This document shows positions 1 to 6,730 of a DNA stretch of 10,486 nucleotides, piece after piece; position 1 is the stretch's first letter; each line of letters starts with the position of its first letter. Origin of the DNA: Pseudomonadota bacterium (GTDB taxonomy: Bacteria; Pseudomonadota; Alphaproteobacteria; Sphingomonadales; SMXR01); the NCBI GenBank assembly GCA_022571175.1, contig JACZYI010000051.1, positions 1 through 10,486 on the forward strand, given 5' to 3'. Made by a program: the position numbers and the translations under genes. The notes under the pieces were generated by a model. That model worked only from the letters and a program-made list of their open reading frames with translations. It was not told the DNA's origin and did not search any database.

Positions 1-209
1 AAAAAGTTGCTGACCTGATTTCAAATGATCCGGATTTGCTAACCGGAGCCGACCTCGGTTGTTTGATGAGCCTGAAGGGAACCCTGTCGCGCCAGGGTAT
101 CGCGCTTGAAGTCAGACATATTGCCGAGCTTTTGGCCGGGTCGGACAAGCCCGCAATCGGAGAGGGTCCAAACACGAACAGCGGCCCGGATGGAGGGCGG
201 CAAGAATGA
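1..209 (+). CDS. lutA: L-lactate oxidation protein LutA (YkgE family), C-terminal end, partial
   Basis: Only the last 68 codons are present; the reading frame begins at base 3 and ends at TGA 207-209. The fragment has the end of a cysteine-rich (CCG) domain: the stretch GADLGCLMSLKG resembles the final Cys-containing motif of the LutA/YkgE and glycolate-oxidase iron-sulfur families. It is followed by the typical HIAELLAG tail and then a Gly/Asn-rich extension of about 20 residues (KPAIGEGPNTNSGPDGG) that I infer is unstructured. In the known LutABC system LutA is the CCG-domain subunit of the cytoplasmic L-lactate-to-pyruvate oxidising complex. The call rests on this motif plus the two complete lut genes that follow. 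The stop codon overlaps the lutB start (ATGA), which implies translational coupling. Confidence 0.88.
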   Translation, partial: KVADLISNDPDLLTGADLGCLMSLKGTLSRQGIALEVRHIAELLAGSDKPAIGEGPNTNSGPDGGRQE

Positions 210-1621
210 ACAGGACCGTGCAGGGATTTCCAGAGCAGGCCAAAACTGCCTTGAAAAATGAGGCCCTGCAAAAGGCAATGGGGTCCACTTCGGGCGAATT
301 CCGGGAAAAGCGCGCCAAAGCAGTCCAGGCCCTGCCCGAATTTGACGAATTATGCGAAGCTGCCACCGATATCAAAAAACGCGTTCTGGATAATCTTGAT
401 TATTATCTGGAACAATTTGAAACCAATGTAAAACGCAATGGCGGTCAGGTACATTATGCCCGGGATGGGGCTCGGGCGCAGGAAATTGTGGTGGCGCTCT
501 GTCAAAAACACGAAGCGACCAAGGTGACAAAATCCAAATCGATGGTGACCGAGGAGATTGAGCTTAACCATGCTCTGGAAGCGGTCGGGATTGAAGTGAC
601 CGAGACAGATTTGGGCGAATATATTATTCAGATTGCAGGAGAAACACCCAGCCACATTATTGGTCCTGCGCTGCATATGTCCGAAGATGAAATCGCAGAG
701 CTCTTTAGTGACGTTCATGGCACAGACAAATTAGAAGCCAGTGATGACCGGGGTGCCAAACTGGTTCGCGAAGCCCGGGGCGTGCTTAGGGATAAATTCT
801 TCGCATCCGAGCTATGCATTTCCGGAGCCAATTTTCTTGTGGCTGAAACCGGATCAATCGCCATCGTCACCAATGAAGGCAATGCCGATCTTTGCAGATT
901 GATCCCCAAGCATCATATCGCTGTGACGGGAATCGAGAAAATTGTGCCAAATCTTGAGGATCTTGGTGCCATGCTGCGGGTGCTGGCACGATCAGCCACC
1001 GGTCAGGCCATGACCAGCTATGTCACCTTGGTGAGCGGGCCAAATGACCTCTATCAAGACCCCTCATTCCATGTGGTTCTTGTAGATGGAAAACGCAGTC
1101 AGGCTCTGGCCGAAGAGACCCGGGAGATGCTTCGCTGTATTCGCTGTGGTGCCTGTATGAATCACTGTCCGGTTTATGGAGCGGTGGGTGGTCATGCTTA
1201 TGGTTGGGTTTATCCCGGACCAATCGGCGCTATCCTGAGCCCATCCTTCCTGGGTTTGGATTCGGCTCGACATTTACCCCATGCCTCAACGCTTTGCGGT
1301 GCCTGTGGCGATGTTTGCCCCGTGCGTATCCCAATTCCCGAGCTGTTGCGACATTGGCGGGAAGAAACCTACCGCCAGGCTCTGACGCCTGTAAAAGAGC
1401 GCACGATCATCAGGCTCTGGGCATGGCTTGCAGCCCGGCCCACAATTTATGGATTGGTGATGCGGGCTGGTATCCACGCATTAAAATTGCTCTCAAAAAA
1501 AGGACTGATTCGACGGCTACCCCTGGTCCATGAATGGACAATGCATAAGGATTTTCCGGCACCGGAGGGTGGAAAATTTACCGAGCTTTGGCGAAAATCG
1601 GAAGGGCATGACAATGAATGA
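206..1621 (+). CDS. lutB: L-lactate oxidation iron-sulfur protein LutB (YkgF family)
   Basis: This 471-residue protein has the usual LutB length and order. An N-terminal LUD domain (about residues 70-300) contains KSKSMVTEE (109-117), TDLGEY (134-139), AETGS (213-217) and TNEGNA (222-227). A ferredoxin-like segment follows with CIRCGACMNHCP, giving cysteines 311, 314, 317 and 321, then YPGPIGA (336-342), then LCGACGDVCP with cysteines 364, 367 and 371. The usual first cysteine of that second motif is replaced by Ser361. I recall this in other LutB proteins, so it is probably not a defect. LutB is expected to carry electrons in the LutABC complex that oxidises L-lactate to pyruvate in the cytoplasm. 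The start is supported by GGAGGG at 192-197, eight bases upstream. The gene overlaps lutA by four bases, and lutC begins inside its last codons. Confidence 0.96.
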   Translation: MNRTVQGFPEQAKTALKNEALQKAMGSTSGEFREKRAKAVQALPEFDELCEAATDIKKRVLDNLDYYLEQFETNVKRNGGQVHYARDGARAQEIVVALCQKHEATKVTKSKSMVTEEIELNHALEAVGIEVTETDLGEYIIQIAGETPSHIIGPALHMSEDEIAELFSDVHGTDKLEASDDRGAKLVREARGVLRDKFFASELCISGANFLVAETGSIAIVTNEGNADLCRLIPKHHIAVTGIEKIVPNLEDLGAMLRVLARSATGQAMTSYVTLVSGPNDLYQDPSFHVVLVDGKRSQALAEETREMLRCIRCGACMNHCPVYGAVGGHAYGWVYPGPIGAILSPSFLGLDSARHLPHASTLCGACGDVCPVRIPIPELLRHWREETYRQALTPVKERTIIRLWAWLAARPTIYGLVMRAGIHALKLLSKKGLIRRLPLVHEWTMHKDFPAPEGGKFTELWRKSEGHDNE

Positions 1622-2267
1622 TGACCGCGCGCTCATTTTTGGCAAAATTCGCAGCTCTCTGAACCGGTTGAGCGGGGAAACTTTGCAACCGCCACCAGCA
1701 AGCGCACCACCGGTCCCCTCGATTGCGATTGAGGAACCAGGCACTTTGGGTGATCGATTTAGGGAAGGGGTAATCAAAGCGGCGGGGAGTTTTGATCAAG
1801 TGGAGGGCTGGTCTCTTGTCCCCAAGGCCATTGCCCAGTTTTTGAGACAGCATAATCTGGCCCCTAAAGTCACTACTGTTCCGGATGAAAGATTGACCAC
1901 ACTGGATTGGAGCGGAATTGAGTTTAACAGCGGGACCGGAGACCGCCAGGTGGAAGTGGGGGTCTCAATCGGTTTTGCCGGTCTGGCGGAAACCGGCACG
2001 GTGGCACAGGTTTCAGGCCCGAATTCATCGCCCCTTCTGGCCTTTGCGCCCGCAACCAACATCATGGTTCTGGAAAAGGAAGATATTGTGGGTGGATTTG
2101 AAGGACTCTGGAAAAAATTACGAAACAAATATGGCTCGGGCGCCATGGCCCCAACTATTAATCTCGTTACCGGACCCTCAAGAACCGGAGATATTGAGCA
2201 GGTTCTGTATCTGGGTGCCCATGGTCCCATTCGTTATCACGTTATTATTGTTGGTGGTCAGGATTGA
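1614..2267 (+). CDS. lutC: Lactate utilization protein LutC (LUD domain)
   Basis: This is a 217-residue single LUD-domain (DUF162) protein. Family motifs visible are GFAGLAETGTV (120-130), FAPATNIMVLE (144-154), NLVTGPSRTGDIE (183-195) and LGAHGP (200-205) near the C-terminus. LutC is the third component of the L-lactate oxidation complex. Two in-frame ATGs lie close together at 1608 and 1614. I chose 1614 because GGAAGGG at 1600-1606 is seven bases before it but only one base before 1608. The longer open frame reaching back to 1530 lies inside lutB and has no ribosome site. The gene begins within the last codons of lutB, so the two are coupled. Its 3' end overlaps the opposing DUF442 gene by ten bases with no terminator between them. 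Confidence 0.95.
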   Translation: MNDDRALIFGKIRSSLNRLSGETLQPPPASAPPVPSIAIEEPGTLGDRFREGVIKAAGSFDQVEGWSLVPKAIAQFLRQHNLAPKVTTVPDERLTTLDWSGIEFNSGTGDRQVEVGVSIGFAGLAETGTVAQVSGPNSSPLLAFAPATNIMVLEKEDIVGGFEGLWKKLRNKYGSGAMAPTINLVTGPSRTGDIEQVLYLGAHGPIRYHVIIVGGQD

Positions 2268-2701
2268 AGCGATCCTCTGACATCGCTTACCAGGGCTGCC
2301 ACATTAGTGAGGTCATAACCTGCTTTCTGCGATGATATTAATATATTTTCCTCATCCATTTTGGCTTCCGCTGAGCGCACCAAAGCCCACATAATGGCTG
2401 CTCGCATGCCCGAACGGCAAAAACCCAACACCTGCCCCTCCACATTATCGATGATATTCTTGAGGCCAAGAATGTGGTCTTGCGTCATCTGCCCGGGAAC
2501 GAGCGGAAGGCAATGAAAACCAAGGCCCTGATCTGCAGCCCAGGAGGCAACCAGATCAGCATCGGGCTGATCGGAATCTTCACCATCGGGCCGAAAGGAG
2601 ACGACGGCTTCAAATCCCTCCGCAGCTGCTCGCGCAATATCTTGTGCATCTATTTGGGATGCAGCAAAGAAGCTCTCATCCAAAGATTTAAATTCAATCA
2701 T
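2258..2701 (-). CDS. DUF442 / TIGR01244-family phosphatase-like protein (Blh N-domain homologue)
   Basis: This 147-residue protein matches the DUF442 family, a compact fold related to dual-specificity phosphatases. Near the start it has the family-typical SFRPDGEDSDQP (35-46). The active-site-like loop is FCRSGMR (94-100), with Cys95 and Arg100. The C-x4-R spacing resembles a rhodanese loop more than the C-x5-R of protein tyrosine phosphatases, and is usual for this family. In Blh proteins of Agrobacterium, Xylella and relatives this domain is fused to a metallo-beta-lactamase fold and is linked to sulfide/persulfide handling. Here the partner is the gene immediately upstream, 14 bases away, so I infer a shared role. 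AGGA lies ten bases before the ATG. The true substrate is not known from sequence. Confidence 0.88.
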   Translation of the reverse strand: MIEFKSLDESFFAASQIDAQDIARAAAEGFEAVVSFRPDGEDSDQPDADLVASWAADQGLGFHCLPLVPGQMTQDHILGLKNIIDNVEGQVLGFCRSGMRAAIMWALVRSAEAKMDEENILISSQKAGYDLTNVAALVSDVRGSLQS

Positions 2702-2715
2702 TCAAGTCAATTCCT

Positions 2716-3576
2716 TCAAAAACAGTTCAGCGGCAATTTTAGAAAAGCAACGCCATTGTCTTCAACTGGTGGAAACTCTCCTGCCCGCATATTAACCTGC
2801 ACTGAGGGTAAAATCAGCTTTGGCATGCAAAGGGCTGTGTCTTGTATTTTGCGGATTTCGAGATAGTCATCTTCGCTGATGCCGTTTCGGATATGAATGT
2901 TGTTCCTTTTCTCATCCCCAACCGTGGTTTGCCAGGCTATCTCCCGGCCACTGCATCCATAGTCATGACAAATATAAAGCCTGGTGTCATCGGGCAGTGA
3001 TAAAATCCGCTGAATTGAGGCGTAGAGCTGGCGTGCATCGCCTCCGGGAAAATCACATCTGGACGTGCCCACATCGGGCATGAAAATGGTGTCCCCTACG
3101 AAGGCGTTATCTTCAACAACAAAACAGCAGCAGGAAGGCGTATGCCCGGGCACTTGCAGGATGGAAATTTTAATGCTGCCCAGTAGCAATATTTCGCCAT
3201 CTTCAAAAAGAAGATCAAACTGGCTGCCATCCATTAAAAATTCTGGCTCGGCATTAAAAATTTTACCGAATGTTTTTTGCACTTCTGTTACACCGCTTCC
3301 GATGCCGACTTTGAGGCCGAAGGTTTCCTTCAAATATTGAGCGGCTGTCAAATGATCTGCATGGATGTGGGTTTCCAGGCAGAAAATCACATTCAAATTT
3401 TTGTCCCTCGCAACCTTGATTTGCAAATCAGCAAACTCAGTGCTGGTGGCTCCTGAAGCTGACTCGAAATCAAGAACCGGATCAATAATGGCAGCGTCCC
3501 GGCTGTCTTCATCCCAAATCAGATGGCTGATGGTATTGGTCTCTTGGTGAAAAAATGATTCAATCGCTAAAGCCAT
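2716..3576 (-). CDS. MBL-fold persulfide dioxygenase-like hydrolase (ETHE1/Blh type)
   Basis: With the start at 3576 this is a 286-residue metallo-beta-lactamase-fold protein. Metal-ligand motifs in order are ETHIHADH (His70, His72, Asp74, His75), VPGHTP (His145), GDTIF (Asp162) and CHDYG (His204). The N-terminus (FFHQETNTISHLI, then AAIIDPVLDFESASGATST) and the DFPGGDARQLYASI stretch are typical of the ETHE1/Blh subgroup, not of glyoxalase II. ETHE1-type enzymes are iron-dependent dioxygenases that oxidise glutathione persulfide to sulfite; I infer that activity here. A longer frame starts at 3636 but would overlap the preceding glycosylase gene. ATG 3576 has a GGGGGG tract just upstream and begins where family members normally begin. 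It sits 26 bases after the glycosylase gene and 14 bases before the DUF442 gene. Confidence 0.9.
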   Translation of the reverse strand: MALAIESFFHQETNTISHLIWDEDSRDAAIIDPVLDFESASGATSTEFADLQIKVARDKNLNVIFCLETHIHADHLTAAQYLKETFGLKVGIGSGVTEVQKTFGKIFNAEPEFLMDGSQFDLLFEDGEILLLGSIKISILQVPGHTPSCCCFVVEDNAFVGDTIFMPDVGTSRCDFPGGDARQLYASIQRILSLPDDTRLYICHDYGCSGREIAWQTTVGDEKRNNIHIRNGISEDDYLEIRKIQDTALCMPKLILPSVQVNMRAGEFPPVEDNGVAFLKLPLNCF

Positions 3577-3602
3577 AGCAGCCCCCCATCTTCTGCTTTG
3601 CC

Positions 3603-4235
3603 TTATAAACCCTTTAGGGCATCCAGATAATGCCATAAAAATATTGCCACCACACCGCGGTGTGGTCGCCAGGATTCGGCTATGGCTTCCATTTGTAGTT
3701 TATCCGGGCGGTTGGGCAAAGATTTTAATTTTTGCACACCAATACATATTCCCAAATCATCCGTCGGCCAGACATCTGGACGCCCCAAAGACGAAAGCAG
3801 ATACATCTGAGCACTCCAGCGCCCAAACCCTTTCATTGCCGTAATTGCCTCAATGACTTCCTCATCAGGCATATGGACCAAGGCAGCTACATCCAGATGA
3901 CCCTGGGTGATGGCCTCAGCCAGACCTTTACAATATCCTGCTTTTTGACGCGAGAGGCCAACGGCACGGATATCCTCAATCTCGAGCATGGCCAGGCTCT
4001 CAGGCGTAAAAGGGTCTCCCACTGCATCATGAAGGCGCTGACTAATGGTAGCCGCCGCCTTTATCGATAACTGCTGTGCCACAATTATGCGAACCAGCAC
4101 CGGAAATCCCCCAGGATTTCGGCGTTCCTCAGGGCAACCGGCAAACTTGACTGCGGCCCTGATATCCGGGTCACGCGCGCTCAATTCCTCTAGCGTTTTC
4201 TCTAAAAAAATTTGGGTTAAAGTGAAACGGGGCAT
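3603..4235 (-). CDS. DNA-3-methyladenine glycosylase II family protein (AlkA-like, HhH-GPD)
   Basis: This 210-residue protein belongs to the HhH-GPD base-excision-repair superfamily. VRIIVAQQLSIKAA (48-61) is the first conserved helix. AMKGFGRWSAQMYLL (133-147) is the helix-hairpin-helix. WPTDDLG (156-162) places the catalytic aspartate at Asp160, aligning with Asp238 of E. coli AlkA. SWRPHRGVVAIFLWHY (188-203) resembles the conserved WKPWR region. It should remove alkylated purines such as 3-methyladenine. It lacks the N-terminal TBP-like domain of E. coli AlkA, as many shorter bacterial homologues do. No iron-sulfur cysteines are visible, which argues against a MutY or endonuclease III identity. 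GAGGCGG ends six bases before the ATG. A TATAAA on the minus strand at 4270-4275 could be a -10 element, but no good -35 accompanies it. Confidence 0.92.
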   Translation of the reverse strand: MPRFTLTQIFLEKTLEELSARDPDIRAAVKFAGCPEERRNPGGFPVLVRIIVAQQLSIKAAATISQRLHDAVGDPFTPESLAMLEIEDIRAVGLSRQKAGYCKGLAEAITQGHLDVAALVHMPDEEVIEAITAMKGFGRWSAQMYLLSSLGRPDVWPTDDLGICIGVQKLKSLPNRPDKLQMEAIAESWRPHRGVVAIFLWHYLDALKGL

Positions 4236-4291
4236 TAACCGCCTCTCAGATTGAATGTCGGAGCGTCCATTTATAGTGGATCAATCCCGAT

Positions 4292-5170
4292 CTAAAAGGA
4301 ATATCTGAGACCAACGCCCGCCAAACCCTGATGGGAACTGCCGGCACCGGCAACAAGCGGACTATCTGAAGCGTCACCGAGAATACGGCCATAACCAACG
4401 ATGCTTTCTACCCGCCAACGATCTGACAAAGTTTGCCGGGCCACCAGATTGATGCCAAAATTATTCAGGCCTGCCCCGGCAGCATATCCCTGCAAGGTTG
4501 AATTAGCCGCCTGACTGGCAGAAATACCAAAATTTGTTTGATTATGCCTTCCAGAACCCCAATCAAACCAGCCCACCACAGCCAACATCATTTTATCGGA
4601 CTTGTAGATGCCCTGAGCCAGAACCAGTCTTACAGTGGTGCCCTGCCCGGCACCCAAAGCCTTACGAATATCTGCTGAAAAAATAAATCCGGACGGGAAA
4701 TTACCTTCCACGAAAGCCCCTACTTGAAAGGTATCAGAAATTGAGCCCAGTCCGGTCAGGATATCATTGCGGCTTTCATTTCTGCCAAAAAGCAGATTAA
4801 CCAGAGGTCCGGCCCGAAAATTTTTATGGCGAAGAAAATTATAACGAATTTTTGTCCCTTGCATAGCAATCAGATTTTTGTAGCGAACATCGATAAGGGG
4901 CACCACCAGAAAGCGGTAATTATTTGACCCTAAATAATCCGGCATACTGCCCAAACCAAAACCCAATCGGACATTAAAATCCTTGAGCTCAAGATATTCT
5001 GGCCAGATAAAATCGAAACCCGTGGCGATGGTATCGATGGCGGTGTCAAAACTGTCAAAAAGATCTGCCTTGACCACCGGGGTTGAGGTGGCGAGCAAAG
5101 CGGAGGCACAAAGCCCGGCGAGGCCGATGCGAGTGGAGCTTTTCAACCAGTTTTTGAAACGCCTTTGCAT
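4292..5170 (-). CDS. MipA/OmpV family outer membrane protein
   Basis: This is a 292-residue predicted outer-membrane beta-barrel protein. The N-terminus is a signal peptide with a basic start (QRRFKNWLK), a hydrophobic core (GLAGLCASALLA) and a likely cleavage after VVKA (residue 35). The mature part contains the MipA/OmpV hallmark of GLGSMPDYLGSNNYRF (72-87) followed by VPLIDVRYKN (89-98). Alternating strand-like segments follow, and the protein ends in an aromatic (LRYSF), the usual signal for outer-membrane barrel assembly. MipA of E. coli scaffolds murein hydrolase and synthase, but most family members are functionally uncharacterised, so I give no specific role. It lies 36 bases downstream of the MATE pump gene on the same strand, and the two are probably co-transcribed. 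I see no strong Shine-Dalgarno before this start. Confidence 0.9.
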   Translation of the reverse strand: MQRRFKNWLKSSTRIGLAGLCASALLATSTPVVKADLFDSFDTAIDTIATGFDFIWPEYLELKDFNVRLGFGLGSMPDYLGSNNYRFLVVPLIDVRYKNLIAMQGTKIRYNFLRHKNFRAGPLVNLLFGRNESRNDILTGLGSISDTFQVGAFVEGNFPSGFIFSADIRKALGAGQGTTVRLVLAQGIYKSDKMMLAVVGWFDWGSGRHNQTNFGISASQAANSTLQGYAAGAGLNNFGINLVARQTLSDRWRVESIVGYGRILGDASDSPLVAGAGSSHQGLAGVGLRYSF

Positions 5171-5206
5171 ATACCGGCTTGAGTCCCTTGTTTATCAGTG
5201 GCCAAA

Positions 5207-6565
5207 TTATCCACCGATAGCTTTTCGCTGAAATCTGATGCCCTGCAGTACAACCGATACAATACTGGCAATAATAGTAGCTTCAAACAAACCAACCGTA
5301 CCATGTGCCATTGGAAAGGCCAGAAAGTAACTTAGGGGAATCATAATACCAAAATATGAAAAAACCTGTATCCCCATCGGCACCCATGTCTCGCCCAGCC
5401 CGCGAAGGGCATTAGCGACGATGGCCTGACCACCATCGAATATGAGCACATATCCCGTCAAAAGGAACAGGGGTAAAGCGACTGTGACCAAAACCGGATC
5501 ACTGGTATAAAGTGCCAGTACGGGGCGCACAAAAATGACGATGGCGGCACCAATAAAAGCCAGCAGAATCATACCCGCAACTATTCCCGTCCATCCGGCA
5601 ATGGCCCGGTCAAGATAATCACCCCGGGATCGTGCTATCCCAACCCGAACGGCGGTTGCACTTCCAATGCCCAAAGCCAGCATAAAAGGTATGGTCATCA
5701 AATTAAACGCAATGCCAAAGGCAGCCAGATGAACGACACCGAGCCAACCAGAAAACAAATTGAGAGCGGCAAAAGCGGAGACTTCAGCCCCCATGCCAAC
5801 CGCTGAGGCATATCCCAGATGCCTTTGACCTCTCCACTCTTTCCAGGGCGTAGTGATGCCACTCCAAAGGTCAAATTTCGCGAAAGTCGGTGATTTAAAA
5901 AGATACAGCAGCACCCATCCCGCCAGCAGCCAACGCAAAATGGTAGTGGCCCAGGCGGAGCCCTCTGCACCAAGCGCGGGAAGGCCGAAAGCACCAAATA
6001 TCAAAACATAATTCAGGCCCACATTGGCAATATTGACTGCCAGCATGCCATACATGACCGGTTTCGGACGTGCTATTCCCTCCATGAAGAAAATGGCAAG
6101 CGCAAAGATAACATGCCCGGGCAGACCAAATCCCAGGATCATCATCACACGACCACCCTGCCGGGAAAGTTCCTCAGTCTGTCCCGAGAGCAGAAAATAA
6201 GTCTCGCCCGGAATACAGATCAAAGCGGTCAGCAGACCCAGCACCGCGACTACTGGCAGGCTGCGGTGAAAAATTCTGCCGCAGGCTTTATAGTCCTCCC
6301 GACCATAGGCCTCGGCAGTAAACACAAGGATTCCCAACAACAAACTGATGGTAATCATCAGAATAATCATAAAAAAGGTGCCGTTTCCCAGACTCAGATA
6401 GGCGAGTTCCTGCGTGGAAAACTGACCTACCATAATGGTATCAACCGTTCCAAGAACCACCAGGCCCACACGAGACAACATGGAAGGCCAGGCAAGCGGC
6501 AGCAGCATTCCCGCATGTCGTCGCACTCTCGTCCAAATCCATGCCGTATTTTGGTTTGTGGTCAT
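5207..6565 (-). CDS. MATE family multidrug/toxin efflux transporter (NorM-like)
   Basis: This is a 452-residue, very hydrophobic protein with about twelve membrane-spanning stretches, the normal MATE size and topology. The first helix region has LAWPSMLSRVGLVVLGTVD (24-42) followed by TIMVGQ. Asp42 sits where NorM-type pumps carry a conserved acidic residue in helix 1. The repeat structure appears as ARPKPVMYGMLAVNIANVGLNY around residues 167-190. In the C-terminal half GIGSATAVRVG and NALRGLGETWVPMG are typical of the family. MATE pumps export cationic drugs or metabolites across the inner membrane using sodium or proton gradients; neither the coupling ion nor the substrate can be read here. 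ATG 6565 is the furthest upstream start and leaves a 16-residue cytoplasmic tail, but no clear Shine-Dalgarno precedes it. The gene is divergent from the DUF3108 gene. Confidence 0.95.
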   Translation of the reverse strand: MTTNQNTAWIWTRVRRHAGMLLPLAWPSMLSRVGLVVLGTVDTIMVGQFSTQELAYLSLGNGTFFMIILMITISLLLGILVFTAEAYGREDYKACGRIFHRSLPVVAVLGLLTALICIPGETYFLLSGQTEELSRQGGRVMMILGFGLPGHVIFALAIFFMEGIARPKPVMYGMLAVNIANVGLNYVLIFGAFGLPALGAEGSAWATTILRWLLAGWVLLYLFKSPTFAKFDLWSGITTPWKEWRGQRHLGYASAVGMGAEVSAFAALNLFSGWLGVVHLAAFGIAFNLMTIPFMLALGIGSATAVRVGIARSRGDYLDRAIAGWTGIVAGMILLAFIGAAIVIFVRPVLALYTSDPVLVTVALPLFLLTGYVLIFDGGQAIVANALRGLGETWVPMGIQVFSYFGIMIPLSYFLAFPMAHGTVGLFEATIIASIVSVVLQGIRFQRKAIGG

Positions 6566-6642
6566 TGATCAGCCATTTTTTGCATCATTATTATGTTCGC
6601 AAAGCCGGCCAGATGCACATATTTTTTTGACACGATCAATAG

Positions 6643-6657
6643 TTTTCCACTGGAAAA
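6643..6657. repeat. Perfect 7-bp inverted repeat in divergent intergenic region
   Basis: TTTTCCA, one central C, and TGGAAAA form an exact 15-base odd-centred palindrome between the divergently transcribed MATE and DUF3108 genes. It begins ten bases after a TTGACA hexamer (6627-6632), so it would cover the place where a rightward -10 box should be. It could be an operator for a dimeric regulator. The RNA hairpin reading is unlikely because the loop would be one base. I do not recognise the regulator. Confidence 0.4.
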
Positions 6658-6730
6658 ACCAAGCACGGAGTGATTTAACAGGCAAAACCAATTATTCTTG
6701 ATCTCAAAACCACAGCAGGACAATTAATCC

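Noticed and set aside
1530..1613. Longer N-terminal start for lutC
   Set aside because: It lies inside lutB in another frame and adds residues not typical of LutC; the GGAAGGG site points to 1614.
3577..3636. Twenty-residue N-terminal extension of the MBL-fold protein
   Set aside because: It would overlap the glycosylase gene; the start at 3576 has a purine-rich site and matches the family start.
4236..4291. Possible terminator between the MipA/OmpV gene and the glycosylase gene
   Set aside because: Only 4-bp inverted repeats (GATC pairs, TCCA/TGGA) are present and no T-run follows on the minus strand.
6627..6632. TTGACA as a complete rightward promoter for the DUF3108 gene
   Set aside because: At 16 to 18 bases downstream the hexamers (ACTGGA, CTGGAA, TGGAAA) do not resemble a -10 box.
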